Both the position numbers and the translations under genes were made by a program. Of a stretch of 64,000 nucleotides of DNA, positions 27,831-36,274 are shown piece by piece (position 1 is the stretch's first letter; each line of letters opens with the position of its first letter). The notes under the pieces were generated by a model, which was not told the origin of the DNA, made no database searches, and saw only the letters and a program-made list of their open reading frames with translations. The DNA is from JABDIP01 sp965237625 (GTDB taxonomy: Bacteria; Pseudomonadota; Alphaproteobacteria; DSM-16000; Inquilinaceae), in assembly GCA_965237625.1 (NCBI GenBank), contig CBDEGD010000044.1, positions 186,001 through 250,000 of the forward strand. Direction: 5' to 3'.

Positions 27831-28721
27831 ATGGACTGGGACAAGCTGCGTGTCTTTCACGCCGTGGCTGAGGCTGGCAGCTTCACCCATGCCGGCGAAG
27901 ACCTCAATCTGAGCCAGTCGGCGGTCAGCCGGCAGATCAGCTCCCTGGAGGAGAGCCTGGACGCGCCGCTGTTCCACCGGCATGCCCGCGGCCTGATCCT
28001 GACCGAGCAGGGCGAGTTGCTGTACCAGACCGCCCATGAAGTTTTCACCAAGCTGTCCCAGGCCGAGTCCCAAATCACCGACAGCAAGGAGACCGCGCGC
28101 GGCCCGCTGGCGGTGACCGCCACCGTCGCCTTCGGATCGACCTGGCTGACCCCGCGCATCCGCGAATTCCTGCAGCTTTTTCCCGAGCTGCAACTCACCA
28201 TGCTGATCTCCGACGAGCAGGTCGATCTGGGCATGCGGCAGGCCGATGTGGCGATCCGCATGACGCCGCCGACCCAGCCCGACCTGATCCAGCGCCATCT
28301 GATGACCGTGCGGCTGCACATATATGGATCAGTCGACTACCTGAAGCGGCGCGGCATTCCGAAATCCCTGGACGATCTGAAGAACCACGATCTGATCATC
28401 TACGGCAACGCAACCAAGGCGCCGATAGAGAACGTCAACTGGCTGATGACCGTCGGCGACCCGGAACCCGGCGAGCGCCGGCCGATCCTGCGGGTGAACA
28501 ACCAATATGCGATCTATCGGGCGGTGCGCAGCGGGCTGGGCCTCGCCGGACTGCCCGACTACATGATCGACCCGAATTTGAACGTCGTGAAGGTATTGCC
28601 GGATGTCGCCGGCCCCAGCGCGGATTCCTATTTCGTCTATCCCGAGGAGCTGCGCCACTCCAAGCGCATCCACGTCTTCCGCGACTTCCTGGTCCGCAAG
28701 GTGGCCGAGAGCAAATTCTAG
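27831..28721 (+). CDS. LysR family transcriptional regulator
   Basis: 296 residues. The N-terminal winged HTH is DKLRVFHAVAEAGSFTHAGEDLNLSQSAVSRQISSLEE (about residues 4-40), and the effector-binding domain follows from about residue 90 (GPLAVTATVAFGSTWLTPRI). It regulates transcription on binding a small co-inducer, which the sequence does not reveal. The target is unknown; trxB upstream is on the same strand, with 200 bp and the palindrome between them, so the palindrome is a possible operator. A REP-like inverted repeat begins 22 bp after the stop. Confidence 0.9.
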   Translation: MDWDKLRVFHAVAEAGSFTHAGEDLNLSQSAVSRQISSLEESLDAPLFHRHARGLILTEQGELLYQTAHEVFTKLSQAESQITDSKETARGPLAVTATVAFGSTWLTPRIREFLQLFPELQLTMLISDEQVDLGMRQADVAIRMTPPTQPDLIQRHLMTVRLHIYGSVDYLKRRGIPKSLDDLKNHDLIIYGNATKAPIENVNWLMTVGDPEPGERRPILRVNNQYAIYRAVRSGLGLAGLPDYMIDPNLNVVKVLPDVAGPSADSYFVYPEELRHSKRIHVFRDFLVRKVAESKF

Positions 28722-28742
28722 GGGTCTACCGCTTCTCACCGT

Positions 28743-28823
28743 TCCGTCGTACCCGCGAAAGCGGGAACCTCGACGGGCTAGGTGCCTGCTCCTCGAGATT
28801 CCCGCTTTCGCGGGAATGACGGA
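28743..28823. repeat. REP-like inverted repeat pair
   Basis: Two 31-base arms (28743-28773 and 28793-28823) with about four mismatches around a 19-base spacer. Each arm has the core CCCGCGAAAGCGGGAA, itself a small hairpin, a widely scattered extragenic palindrome motif of proteobacteria. It lies just after the lysR gene and could protect or end its transcript. Confidence 0.8.
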
Positions 28824-28907
28824 AGGAAGAGAGACCGCGCAATCCTGACCGCTCGATCAGGTATGCGTCTGACGCATGCAAGAATTGTGCGATTGTGCAT
28901 AGCAATA

Positions 28908-29048
28908 GGACAGGGAAAGCCTATCTATTAGTCATGACGACGCTGCATCGCAGCATCGTTCACAGCCTCCGGACGCTGTTCGGAGCGGGGCCTGACCACA
29001 TACTGTCGGGTCCTACGTCTCCCAGACGTGAAGCCTCCCTGTTCAACT
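28908..29048 (+). ncRNA. Structured RNA candidate, 6S RNA-like
   Basis: About 140 nt in a 437-bp gene-free region, just before a strong intrinsic terminator. The ends pair: GGACAGGGA (28908-28916) with TCCCTGTTC (29036-29044). An apical hairpin pairs GGGCCTGA (28988-28995) with TCGGGTCC (29006-29013) around a 10-nt loop. Smaller hairpins lie on both sides (GCTGC-ATC-GCAGC in the 5' part; ACGTCT-CCC-AGACGT in the 3' part), followed by GUGAAGCC. A closed base stem, large central bubble and apical arm are how 6S RNA, the inhibitor of the housekeeping RNA polymerase, is built. The family call is inference; the structure and terminator are seen. The usual 6S neighbours, zapA and the formyl-THF ligase, are not here. 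Confidence 0.45.
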
Positions 29049-29076
29049 CGCCGGGCCCTGAGCCCGGCGTTTTTTT
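29049..29076 (+). terminator. Intrinsic terminator of the RNA candidate
   Basis: Eight-bp GC stem (CGCCGGGC / GCCCGGCG), CCTGA loop, then seven T. A textbook Rho-independent terminator on the plus strand. The only gene it can serve is the structured RNA or a lysR read-through transcript. Confidence 0.9.
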
Positions 29077-29105
29077 GTGCGCAGTCCATTTTCCGCGGAC
29101 AAGAA

Positions 29106-29142
29106 AACGGCGCCAATCTCAAGAACCGGCGCCGTTTTTTTT
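29106..29142. terminator. Second intrinsic terminator, probably bidirectional
   Basis: Nine-bp stem (AACGGCGCC / GGCGCCGTT) with a 13-base loop, followed by an eight-T run on the plus strand. On the minus strand the stem is followed by TTTTC, 23 bp beyond the msrP stop codon. It can end both the plus-strand RNA and the msrP transcript. Confidence 0.8.
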
Positions 29143-29158
29143 GGACATTACCGCCAAG

Positions 29159-30133
29159 CTACATGAACAGGCGTTCGGTGCTATCCATCCCGTCATACAG
29201 ATGGGCGACATACTCGCCATAGCCATTGTAGAGCCGGGTCGGCACCCGGTCGCCGGAGCCGAGCAGCCGCTCGGTGGCCTGGCTCCAACGCGGATGCGGC
29301 ACTTCCGGGTTCACATTGGCCCAGAAGCCGTATTCGCTGTCCTGCAGTTCCTGCCAATAGCTGACCGGGCGCTCATCGGTGAAGGTGAAGCGGACGATCG
29401 ACTTGATCGATTTGAAGCCGAATTTCCACGGCACGGCGAGCCTGAGCGGGGCGCCGTTCTGGCGCGGCACCGGCTTGCCGTACAGGCCTGTCACCATGAA
29501 GGCCATCTCATTGCTGGCCTCCTCGATGGTCAGGCCCTCGATATAGGGCCACGGGTACCAGAACTGCCGGAAGCCGGGCGCGACATCGTCCTGGAAGGTT
29601 TCCATGCGGACATATTTCGCCGAGCCGAGCGGCCGGGCGTAATCGACCAGCGCCTTCATGGGGAAGCCGCTCCACGGCACGGTCATCGCCCAGGCCTCCA
29701 CGCAGCGATGGCGATAGACCCGCTCCTCCAGCGGCATGGCGGCGATCAGCGTATCGAAATCGACGCTGCGCTCCTGCTCCACCATCCCGTCGAAAGTGAC
29801 GGTCCAGGGCCGGATCTCCAGATCCTGCGCCGCCCGCCAGATGTTCTTGTGCGAGCCGTATTCATAGAAATTGTTATAGGTGGTCGCATCGGACTCGTCG
29901 GTCAGTTCGCGGGTGACCGTGTAGCGCGGATTGCGCTGAACCGGATACAGACCGGCGGTCGGATCGTCTCCGGCTGCCGCGCGCGCCGCGGCGGGATTCA
30001 AGATACTCGCCGCGCCGGCGACGATCGGCCCCGCAGCCACGGCCTTCAGCAGGTTACGGCGATTGAGGTAGACGGATTCCGGCGTCGCGGCCGAATCCGG
30101 CAGCTCCCAGCCCTTGCGGCTCTTGATCAGCAT
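29159..30133 (-). CDS. msrP: Protein-methionine-sulfoxide reductase catalytic subunit MsrP
   Basis: 324 residues from ATG 30133, chosen over an upstream start because AGAAGGAGTG precedes it. The N-terminus has a Tat signal, NRRNLLKAVAAGPIVAGAAS, for export of the folded molybdoenzyme. The sulfite-oxidase fold is seen in YRHRCVEAWAMTVPWSGFPM, whose Cys ligates molybdopterin, and in MAFMVTGLYGKPVPRQNGAPLRL. It repairs oxidised methionines in periplasmic proteins. The haem membrane partner MsrQ is not adjacent; the gene stands alone with a terminator after it. It needs molybdenum cofactor, and four cofactor genes lie at 60.8-63.7 kb. Confidence 0.93.
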   Translation of the reverse strand: MLIKSRKGWELPDSAATPESVYLNRRNLLKAVAAGPIVAGAASILNPAAARAAAGDDPTAGLYPVQRNPRYTVTRELTDESDATTYNNFYEYGSHKNIWRAAQDLEIRPWTVTFDGMVEQERSVDFDTLIAAMPLEERVYRHRCVEAWAMTVPWSGFPMKALVDYARPLGSAKYVRMETFQDDVAPGFRQFWYPWPYIEGLTIEEASNEMAFMVTGLYGKPVPRQNGAPLRLAVPWKFGFKSIKSIVRFTFTDERPVSYWQELQDSEYGFWANVNPEVPHPRWSQATERLLGSGDRVPTRLYNGYGEYVAHLYDGMDSTERLFM

Positions 30134-30269
30134 GGTCACTCCTTCTGCTCGACAGCCAAAGAGATAGGCCGAGTCCAGGCCCAGGCAAAATAACTGTCGA
30201 TGAAACTTTCGTGTGGACCGGTTCAGATACCGCAAATTGGGCGTTTCTTCAGTGGAGGTGCGATTGTTA

Positions 30270-30426
30270 GCCCTCTCCTCGGGAAGAGGGTTGGGTGAGG
30301 GGGTATTCCAGACGACACCACGACAGCAGGCCGAGGCCGATTAGGAATTTCGGAAGTATTCTCCAGCGCCGCGTCTTGCTACGCCGGTGAATCCCCCTCA
30401 CCCAACCCTCTCCCCGAGGAGAGGGC
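30270..30426. repeat. Inverted repeat element, 34-bp arms
   Basis: Arms at 30270-30303 and 30393-30426 are reverse complements with one mismatch around an 89-bp centre. Core: CCCTCACCCAACCCTCTCC. The element occupies much of the 331-bp gap between msrP and the M48 peptidase gene. Related arms occur at 47.2, 51.2 and 63.7 kb. It resembles a non-coding interspersed repeat (MITE- or BIME-like). Confidence 0.9.
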
Positions 30427-30464
30427 TTCAGCTCCGCACTTCCGGAGAACGCGACACGACGGAC

Positions 30465-31550
30465 CTAGCGGCACAATCGGCGCAAGGCCTCCCATTGTGC
30501 GGCGTCAAGCGCCATCAGGCGGCCCACACCGCCATCCCGTAGCAATGATGCGCTGTCTTCGGATACCGGATGCATGCGGGTGATGGGATCGGACGGGCTG
30601 TCGGTCGCATCCACCCCGGCGGTGCGATAGATCGCATAGGGTTCGGCGACAAGCCCGATGCTGTTCATCAGGCTCAGCGCGAATTCCTCGACATCCTCCT
30701 CGTCGGAATCCCGATATCCGTGGCGCAGGAACTGGTTGGCCAGGGAGGTGTCGAAGGCGGCGCTGGACCCGTTCAACGGCAGCAGGCTGAACAGCACCGC
30801 GACCGGGTCCCGCATCAACAGCGTCGCGGTTGGATGGTCCATGGCGATATGGCCGATTTCATGGGCCATCAGACCGGCCAGCGCCTCGGCGGCGCCAGCC
30901 TGGTCGGGCACTGCGCCGGACATGACGATCTGGCCGCCCGGCAGGGCGAACAGCTCCGGCTGGGCACTGTCGATCGCCAGCAGGCCGAACTGAGTATTCG
31001 CAGCCCGGCCTTGCGCCAGGATCGCGAATAGCCTTTGCAAGGAGGCGGCGGAGGCCTCGTCGTAGCAGAACATGTCCTCATAGGCGCGGCCGTCGCGGGC
31101 GGCGATCGACGCCACCGCCTGACCGGCGAGTTGATTGCCGAGCCGCGCCTTTGCCGAATCCGGAATCATCGCCGCCACGGACTGGGCCACGACCGGCGCC
31201 GCAAACAGCCATCCGACGACCAGTAACACCAATGCGCCGGCCGCCCATCCGCCCATCTGCAACCAGGCCCGCATCCCGGGCGCATGCCGCAGCGTCAGGT
31301 CCGGATAGTACTCTTCGAAATTCTCGATCACCGAGGCGGCGAAGGTCAGCCGGGGCGCGGCGCCGCCGCAGCCCAGCCGAAACGGCGACCGCCCGATCGG
31401 CCGCTCCACCAGTTCCAGCCCGGCGGCCGGCCACATGGAGATTTTCCGGTCGTCGGCGGCCATGATCGCCAGGCCGGAGGCGTCGACGGCGACCGTCACC
31501 CGATGGCTGACCGCCGAACGGCCGTCATTGTAAAGCGCGCGGACTCTCAT
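30465..31550 (-). CDS. M48 family zinc metallopeptidase, membrane-anchored
   Basis: 361 residues. One membrane helix at about residues 104-124 (GALVLLVVGWLFAAPVV) separates a cytosolic N-terminal segment from the peptidase domain. The zinc site HEIGH is at residues 230-234 (AGLMAHEIGHIAMDHP), preceded by the strand FALPGGQIVMSG, and a downstream acidic cluster, DEEDVEEFA, supplies the third ligand. It is like the periplasmic proteases of the BepA/LoiP group, which handle misfolded envelope proteins, but the substrate is unknown. The start at 31550 lies 3 bp after the stop of the DUF898 gene, so the two are an operon. This pair (DUF898 plus M48 peptidase) is a recurrent association. Confidence 0.88.
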   Translation of the reverse strand: MRVRALYNDGRSAVSHRVTVAVDASGLAIMAADDRKISMWPAAGLELVERPIGRSPFRLGCGGAAPRLTFAASVIENFEEYYPDLTLRHAPGMRAWLQMGGWAAGALVLLVVGWLFAAPVVAQSVAAMIPDSAKARLGNQLAGQAVASIAARDGRAYEDMFCYDEASAASLQRLFAILAQGRAANTQFGLLAIDSAQPELFALPGGQIVMSGAVPDQAGAAEALAGLMAHEIGHIAMDHPTATLLMRDPVAVLFSLLPLNGSSAAFDTSLANQFLRHGYRDSDEEDVEEFALSLMNSIGLVAEPYAIYRTAGVDATDSPSDPITRMHPVSEDSASLLRDGGVGRLMALDAAQWEALRRLCR

Positions 31551-31553
31551 GGC

Positions 31554-32780
31554 TCAGACCCCATCCGCCGCCAGTTCGGCGGCCCGTTCAGCGCCGGTCC
31601 GGCGCACCCGCCGCGCCACCGGGCGCTCGTATTGCTCGATCATCTGGAGCGGCGACAGCTCGCCGATCAGCAGCGTGCGGCAGGCGGTACGGATGGCCTC
31701 GCGGCGCAGCCAGAGGGTGTTGACCACCGAGAGGTAGGCGCAGGCCAACAGCCCGATCCAGACCGGCCACAGGATGCCGACCGGCTCGAAAGAGCCCGCG
31801 GCCTCCAGGGCGGAGCGGTGCAGCCACAGCAGCGCCATCCCGGCACCGGCCAGCACCAGTATCCAATGCAACAGCGTGGCGATGACCAGCGAGCCCGCCG
31901 GCAGGGAGCTTTCCAGATCGATGCGGCCGAGTTGGGTGGCCGAGGCGACCCAGCGGAATTCACGGACCCGATAGCGGACAGTGAAGACCGCCGGCAGGAT
32001 CAGGCCCATGAGCGGCAGGTATGTCAGCGGCGGACCGGGTTCCGCCGGCAACCCTTCCCGCCAGCTCTCCATGAGCGCCAGCAACCCGTCCTGGTTCACG
32101 GCGGCAAAGCCGATCAGCACCCCGACGACGCTCAGCCAGACCACCAGCCAGGCGCCGAAGGGCGCGCCGCCCGGCGGGTCGAAGGTGAAGTGGCGATTGC
32201 CGAAACGCGTCCGGCCGATCTGATGGGCCCAGCACCGCCCGCGCATCCACGGATAGGCCAGCCCCAGCGTAAGGACGACGACCAGCCAGCCGGCGATGGC
32301 GACCGCCCCGTAGACGATGGCCGACCCGTCCAGCCCGCAGCGAACGCCCCGCCACAAGGTATGCGAGGCCAGATACTGCCGGAGCCGATACCGGCGCACC
32401 TGCAACAGGTATACGGCGACCACCGCCGCCCCGGCCAGCGCGCCAAACCGGATCACCGGCTCGGCATGTTCGAGGAATTGCGTGGCGACCAGGAATCCCA
32501 CCAGCAGCGGCACCGCCACGGCGGCCTCGATCAGGAAGCGCAGCAGCGCCTCCGACGGCTTGCCGTCATATTCCACCCGCTCGCCGCCGAGCGACAGATG
32601 GCGCCACATATAGGATCGGTAATCGGCCTTGGCCCAGAATCCGTACGCCCCAAGCGACAGCACGGTCAGCGCCCAGCCCTTGAGGACGGTCAGCAGCATT
32701 GGCAGCCGGGGCGGTTCGAACCGCGCCGACGCCGCCGCCCGGCGACGTCCCTCCTGAGGGGTTGCGGACGCCTCGCCCAT
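31554..32780 (-). CDS. DUF898 (YjgN-like) multi-pass membrane protein
   Basis: 408 residues from ATG 32780; an in-frame start at 32801 is possible. About nine to ten hydrophobic helices in repeated units typical of DUF898: LPMLLTVLKGWALTVLSLGAYGFWAKADYR, then LTLGLAYPWMRGRCWAHQIGRTRFGNRHF and VFTVRYRVREFRWVAS. An inner-membrane protein of unknown activity. It is followed 3 bp later by the M48 peptidase gene, which suggests joint work at the membrane. Confidence 0.87.
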   Translation of the reverse strand: MGEASATPQEGRRRAAASARFEPPRLPMLLTVLKGWALTVLSLGAYGFWAKADYRSYMWRHLSLGGERVEYDGKPSEALLRFLIEAAVAVPLLVGFLVATQFLEHAEPVIRFGALAGAAVVAVYLLQVRRYRLRQYLASHTLWRGVRCGLDGSAIVYGAVAIAGWLVVVLTLGLAYPWMRGRCWAHQIGRTRFGNRHFTFDPPGGAPFGAWLVVWLSVVGVLIGFAAVNQDGLLALMESWREGLPAEPGPPLTYLPLMGLILPAVFTVRYRVREFRWVASATQLGRIDLESSLPAGSLVIATLLHWILVLAGAGMALLWLHRSALEAAGSFEPVGILWPVWIGLLACAYLSVVNTLWLRREAIRTACRTLLIGELSPLQMIEQYERPVARRVRRTGAERAAELAADGV

Positions 32781-32974
32781 CAACCCGCCGCCTCGCCACA
32801 CGCGTCACACCGCGTCGAAATCATCGTAACCCCATCCCATCAAGCGCCCCAGCCCCACAGCGGCGTAGGGAACCCCGCGGCGCCGACAAAAGCAGGGTCG
32901 GATGTTAGTAACGAAGGGTTAAGAATTCGATACTTGGCGTTCACTTTGAGTGGGTTGGTGGTATTCCGCCATGC

Positions 32975-33412
32975 CTAGTCGGTGCGTTGGATGATGGCCG
33001 CCCGCCGGCGACCGGCAATGTCGATCAGGGTCTGGCGGATGCGGAGGAACAGCTTTGCGGGCAGGAGCCCATAGCTGAAGCGAGGCGGATTGGAATTGGG
33101 GATCGGCCTGAGATCGGGGCCCGGCCAACGGAACCGATTGACTTCGCTAACGATGGCCCAGGATCGTTCACCGTCCAATCCAAGACGGCGCTTTGTCTCG
33201 GCCGGCAATTCGACGGCCGCCTGCGGATCGGCCGGCGGATTATGCGTGACGGGAACCACAGTGACGATAGTGCCGGATTGGTCACGGGTCGCGGAGGGCA
33301 CGATCACGCATGGGCGATCCTTGCCACCTTCTTCCCGGCCAAGGCGGTGTTCTCGATCCCAGAGATAGGCGTAACTGACGACCAGCCCCGGCGTCGGGTC
33401 GGGCAGCGGCAA
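32975..33412 (-). CDS. PemK/MazF-like toxin
   Basis: 145 residues if started at TTG 33412, giving MPLPDPTPGLVVSYAYLWDRE, which matches how this branch of the family begins. No ATG fits, and longer upstream reading overlaps the antitoxin out of frame. Family marks are KDRPCVIVPSA, TVVPVTHNPP and WAIVSEVNRFRWPGPDLRPIP, the core strands of PemK/MazF ribonucleases, which cut mRNA at short motifs. The partner antitoxin gene ends 10 bp upstream, antitoxin first, which is the normal order. The weak TTG start may keep toxin output low. The pair borders an AT-rich accessory region. Confidence 0.8.
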   Translation of the reverse strand: MPLPDPTPGLVVSYAYLWDREHRLGREEGGKDRPCVIVPSATRDQSGTIVTVVPVTHNPPADPQAAVELPAETKRRLGLDGERSWAIVSEVNRFRWPGPDLRPIPNSNPPRFSYGLLPAKLFLRIRQTLIDIAGRRRAAIIQRTD

Positions 33413-33422
33413 AGGGGTCCGG

Positions 33423-33677
33423 CTACTCGACTTCGTGGTCGAAGGACGCAGCGGCGGCGGGCGCTTGCACCGAGGCAATCGCCTCCAGATCCTCGACGGT
33501 CAACTCCTCGACCCGCAAGACCTCGCGGTCGCGGCGCTTCAGACGGTCATACTCCTCGGCCGAAAGAACGACGATCTTGTCCCGGCCATTCCGGGTGACG
33601 GTCAAGGGCTCGCTCAACGCCATATCCTGATAGAGCCCAACCTTCCTCTGAAATTCGGTCGACGACACGCGATTCAT
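33423..33677 (-). CDS. Phd/YefM-type antitoxin
   Basis: 84 residues. The N-terminal MNRVSSTEFQRKVGLYQDMA and KIVVLSAEEYDRLKRRDREV form the Phd/YefM DNA-binding fold (the VLSAEEYDRL motif is diagnostic). The acidic C-terminus (VEDLEAIASVQAPAAAASFDHEVE) would wrap around the toxin. It is expected to block the PemK/MazF-like toxin encoded next to it and to repress the operon. ATG at 33677. Confidence 0.88.
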   Translation of the reverse strand: MNRVSSTEFQRKVGLYQDMALSEPLTVTRNGRDKIVVLSAEEYDRLKRRDREVLRVEELTVEDLEAIASVQAPAAAASFDHEVE

Positions 33678-34078
33678 GATTCCCCAAAATACGCAAATTA
33701 CAGATTATACGTAATATACGGATTATCCGGACAATGTTCAAGTTCGCGGTCTATTTTCATGACTCCCGTCATCTGACTCGCCCCCCGGTCACTCGCTGGG
33801 AATCGTCGAACAAAATGCATTGCGGTCCAGGCTTAGGAAGACATGGTTCGGTAGAACTGGGACAACGAGTCGGGCAATATTTGGCACGCGGGGGCAGGAG
33901 ATGGGGGATTTAGTAAACTGTCACCGTAATTACATACCATTACCGTAATTCCACATGTAGAAACGAGAGAATTTACCGTCGCCTGGACAACCGGAGCACG
34001 ATTCGTCAGCATCTAGTACGAGTCCAGATATCAAAAGAAGAGACCGAAAGGCAATGGCAGGGAGAGGGATAGGGAGCC
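33678..34078. other. AT-rich intergenic region of the accessory island
   Basis: 400 bp between the divergent toxin-antitoxin and DUF262 genes, noticeably AT-richer than the flanking core DNA. It contains a near-direct repeat of ACCGTAATT at about 33927 and 33945, and probably promoters for both genes. The antitoxin often represses its own operon from such a region. I see no gene. Confidence 0.5.
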
Positions 34079-35800
34079 ATGACCACCAATCAGATTGAAT
34101 TGGAACCGATCAAAGCGAGCCAAGAACGGCTTGTACGTATATTTAGCGATGAATTCGCATTCTCCATTCCAGCCTACCAGAGGCCCTATGCATGGGATCA
34201 TGAGCATGCAAAAGCTCTCCTAGATGATGTCCTAGAGGCGATTGAATATGGAGACACGGCTAGCGGCCCAAGTACATATTTTCTGGGCTCAATAGTCCTA
34301 ATCAAACAGTCGGGAAAACCGGACGCTGAAGTTGTTGATGGCCAACAGAGGCTAACAACTCTGACAATACTCTTCGCCGTACTTCGAGATATGTCGGAGG
34401 AGAAAGTGGCGTGGAAGCGCCACAGCTATATCTGTGAGGAAGGAGATTCCGACAAAGGCACAATAGATCGCTTTCGACTCGCCCTCCGCAAGCGTGATGC
34501 GTCCTATTTCGAAACAACCATACAAAATATGGGCGCCACACATGAGCTTACCATTAGAGATGATTTAGGAGACAGCCAGAAAAGAATAGTTGAAAACGCT
34601 CTTTTTTTCTTGAGCGAATTAAAAAAACTTGGCAAGAAAAAGAGGGCTACGCTGATCAGTTTTCTACTTCAGCACTGTTATCTTGTGGTGATTGCCGTCA
34701 CCAATATTGAGATGGCACAAAAGGTTTTCACTGTGCTAAACGCGCGCGGACTTGACTTGACACCAACTGACATTCTCAAGGCCACTCTTCTCGATAAGGT
34801 GAGCCGAGATCCCGATATCAGTAATGAATCCGAAACGGTTTATGCGGAGCAATGGGAAGACCTCGAAGTGGCGCTAGGTCGCGAACGATTTGTCGATCTA
34901 TTCCAGCATATTCGAATGATCTATCAGAGGGAAAAACCTCGCGAACGGCTCGAAACGGGTTTTAGACGTCATGTCCCCGGCTTTGATAACCCAAAGCTGT
35001 TCATGTCAGAGATTCTGGAGAATTACGGCGACGCGTATCTTCACCTACAGTCGCCATCGGAGGCCGAGTCTTTGTATGGACAAGATGCGGCCCAATATCT
35101 CTCATTTTTGGATAGACTCGACAATGCTGACTGGGTACCTCCCGCCCTCTATTTCCTCGTAGAGTCAGTAGGACATAAGGACAAGATCACACTCTTTCTA
35201 CAGCGTTTAGAACGCTTAGCCTATTACCTCTTCGTGATGAGGGCGAACATCAATGATCGTATCACACGGTTCTCGGCGGTTACGAAGGATCTAGAGAACG
35301 GAATTGCACTGGATGATGCCGAAGCCAAGATCAATTTGAACGAAGACGAGAAAGTGGCCTTCATTGAGCAACTAAATGGGCCGATTTACGAGATCACGCG
35401 CGCTCGCATGACAATCCTTCTTCGCCTTGATGCTGCTCTCTCGTCGGGCGGCGCGACTTACACCCATAACATTATCACAGTTGAGCATGTCCTTCCGCAG
35501 AACCCTGAACCGGATAGTGACTGGCTCAAACTGTTTCCAGAAGAGAATATTCGCCATTACTGGCTTCATCGCCTCGGCAACCTCGTACTCTTGACGCGAG
35601 CAAAAAACTCACAGGCAAAAAATTGGGACTTTGTTACCAAGAAAGAGCGGTACTTTTCCGGCCCCGGTGGAATAACGCCGTTTGCAATCACCAGCCAAGT
35701 ATTGAGAGAAGACCAATGGGACATTTCGACTGTTGAACGGCGCCAATTAGAGTTGATTGGAAAGCTGTCCGATGTCTGGGAGTTGCGGCAACCTCAATAG
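34079..35800 (+). CDS. DUF262/DUF1524 GmrSD-type restriction protein
   Basis: 573 residues joining two domains in one chain. The N-terminal DUF262 (ParB/sulfiredoxin-like nucleotidase) shows FSIPAYQRPYAWD and VVDGQQRLTTLTIL. The C-terminal DUF1524 nuclease is HNH-like: TVEHVLPQNPEPDS and HRLGNLVLLTRAKNSQAKNW. The same two domains make up GmrSD type IV restriction enzymes, which cleave modified (glucosylated hydroxymethyl-C) phage DNA using NTP. That relation is known; activity here is inferred. GC content and codon use (many A/T-ending codons) are clearly lower than in neighbours, a sign of transfer. No methylase lies nearby, fitting a type IV system. Divergent from the toxin-antitoxin pair. 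Confidence 0.87.
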   Translation: MTTNQIELEPIKASQERLVRIFSDEFAFSIPAYQRPYAWDHEHAKALLDDVLEAIEYGDTASGPSTYFLGSIVLIKQSGKPDAEVVDGQQRLTTLTILFAVLRDMSEEKVAWKRHSYICEEGDSDKGTIDRFRLALRKRDASYFETTIQNMGATHELTIRDDLGDSQKRIVENALFFLSELKKLGKKKRATLISFLLQHCYLVVIAVTNIEMAQKVFTVLNARGLDLTPTDILKATLLDKVSRDPDISNESETVYAEQWEDLEVALGRERFVDLFQHIRMIYQREKPRERLETGFRRHVPGFDNPKLFMSEILENYGDAYLHLQSPSEAESLYGQDAAQYLSFLDRLDNADWVPPALYFLVESVGHKDKITLFLQRLERLAYYLFVMRANINDRITRFSAVTKDLENGIALDDAEAKINLNEDEKVAFIEQLNGPIYEITRARMTILLRLDAALSSGGATYTHNIITVEHVLPQNPEPDSDWLKLFPEENIRHYWLHRLGNLVLLTRAKNSQAKNWDFVTKKERYFSGPGGITPFAITSQVLREDQWDISTVERRQLELIGKLSDVWELRQPQ

Positions 35801-36098
35801 CAATTTTTACCCTAAATAGAATTGCGGGAGCGGAACAGAGGAGTTATGGGGACATGGCGGCGGTGGATTAAGTGGATTAAGCATTACACAGCGAGAGTCG
35901 GCGACGTCGTTTCCGGTCATGCAACCGATCGTTAACCTTTTCTTAACACACTCCTTGCAATGCCGGTTTCTGCAAACTCACCGCGTTTCTGACGCCAGTT
36001 TTCCTTTCGTTTGGGACTCTGTTAGTGGCGCAGTAATCCGCTGACGCTGCGTCGCCGCGTAATGGTGGCGCTTTGCAACCAAAGAAAAGGAATATGCG
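35801..36098. other. Intergenic region after the DUF262 gene
   Basis: About 300 bp. It holds the 3' end of the defence transcript and the presumed promoter of the small ORF at 36099. TTAACCTTTTCTTAAC at about 35932 is AT-rich and resembles paired CtrA half-sites, though spacing is not ideal. No gene seen. Confidence 0.4.
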
Positions 36099-36173
36099 AT
36101 GACCGATCTTTGGATCGGACTAGCGCTGGCCACGGGACTTGTGCAAGCGCTAGCCCTGCTGTTTGGCGGCTAA
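36099..36173 (+). CDS. Possible 24-residue hydrophobic peptide
   Basis: ATG at 36099, stop TAA at 36171. The peptide is MTDLWIGLALATGL followed by VQALALLFGG, nearly all one membrane helix. AAAGGAAT lies just upstream. The start overlaps the stop of a two-codon ORF (ATGCGATGA) by four bases, which could couple their translation. A perfect 11-bp hairpin begins 13 bp after the stop. Its size recalls KdpF/CydX-type small membrane peptides, but none of their partner genes is here, so no function is given. Confidence 0.4.
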   Translation: MTDLWIGLALATGLVQALALLFGG

Positions 36174-36185
36174 TTGCCGTAACGG

Positions 36186-36215
36186 TCGACGTCAGGGTTG
36201 CACTCCTGACGTCGA
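36186..36215 (+). terminator. Perfect hairpin after the small ORF
   Basis: Arms TCGACGTCAGG (36186-36196) and CCTGACGTCGA (36205-36215) around an 8-base loop. There is no T-run, so termination would need Rho or another factor; mRNA protection is equally likely. Confidence 0.5.
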
Positions 36216-36274
36216 ACATTTCGGGCAGGCAAAGGTTAAGACTTTCCTAAGAGGGGTGTTGCGGCAGTATGAGG

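Noticed and set aside
36099..36173. kdpF or cydX
   Set aside because: Size fits, but kdpABC or cydAB are not nearby and the sequence has no specific match.
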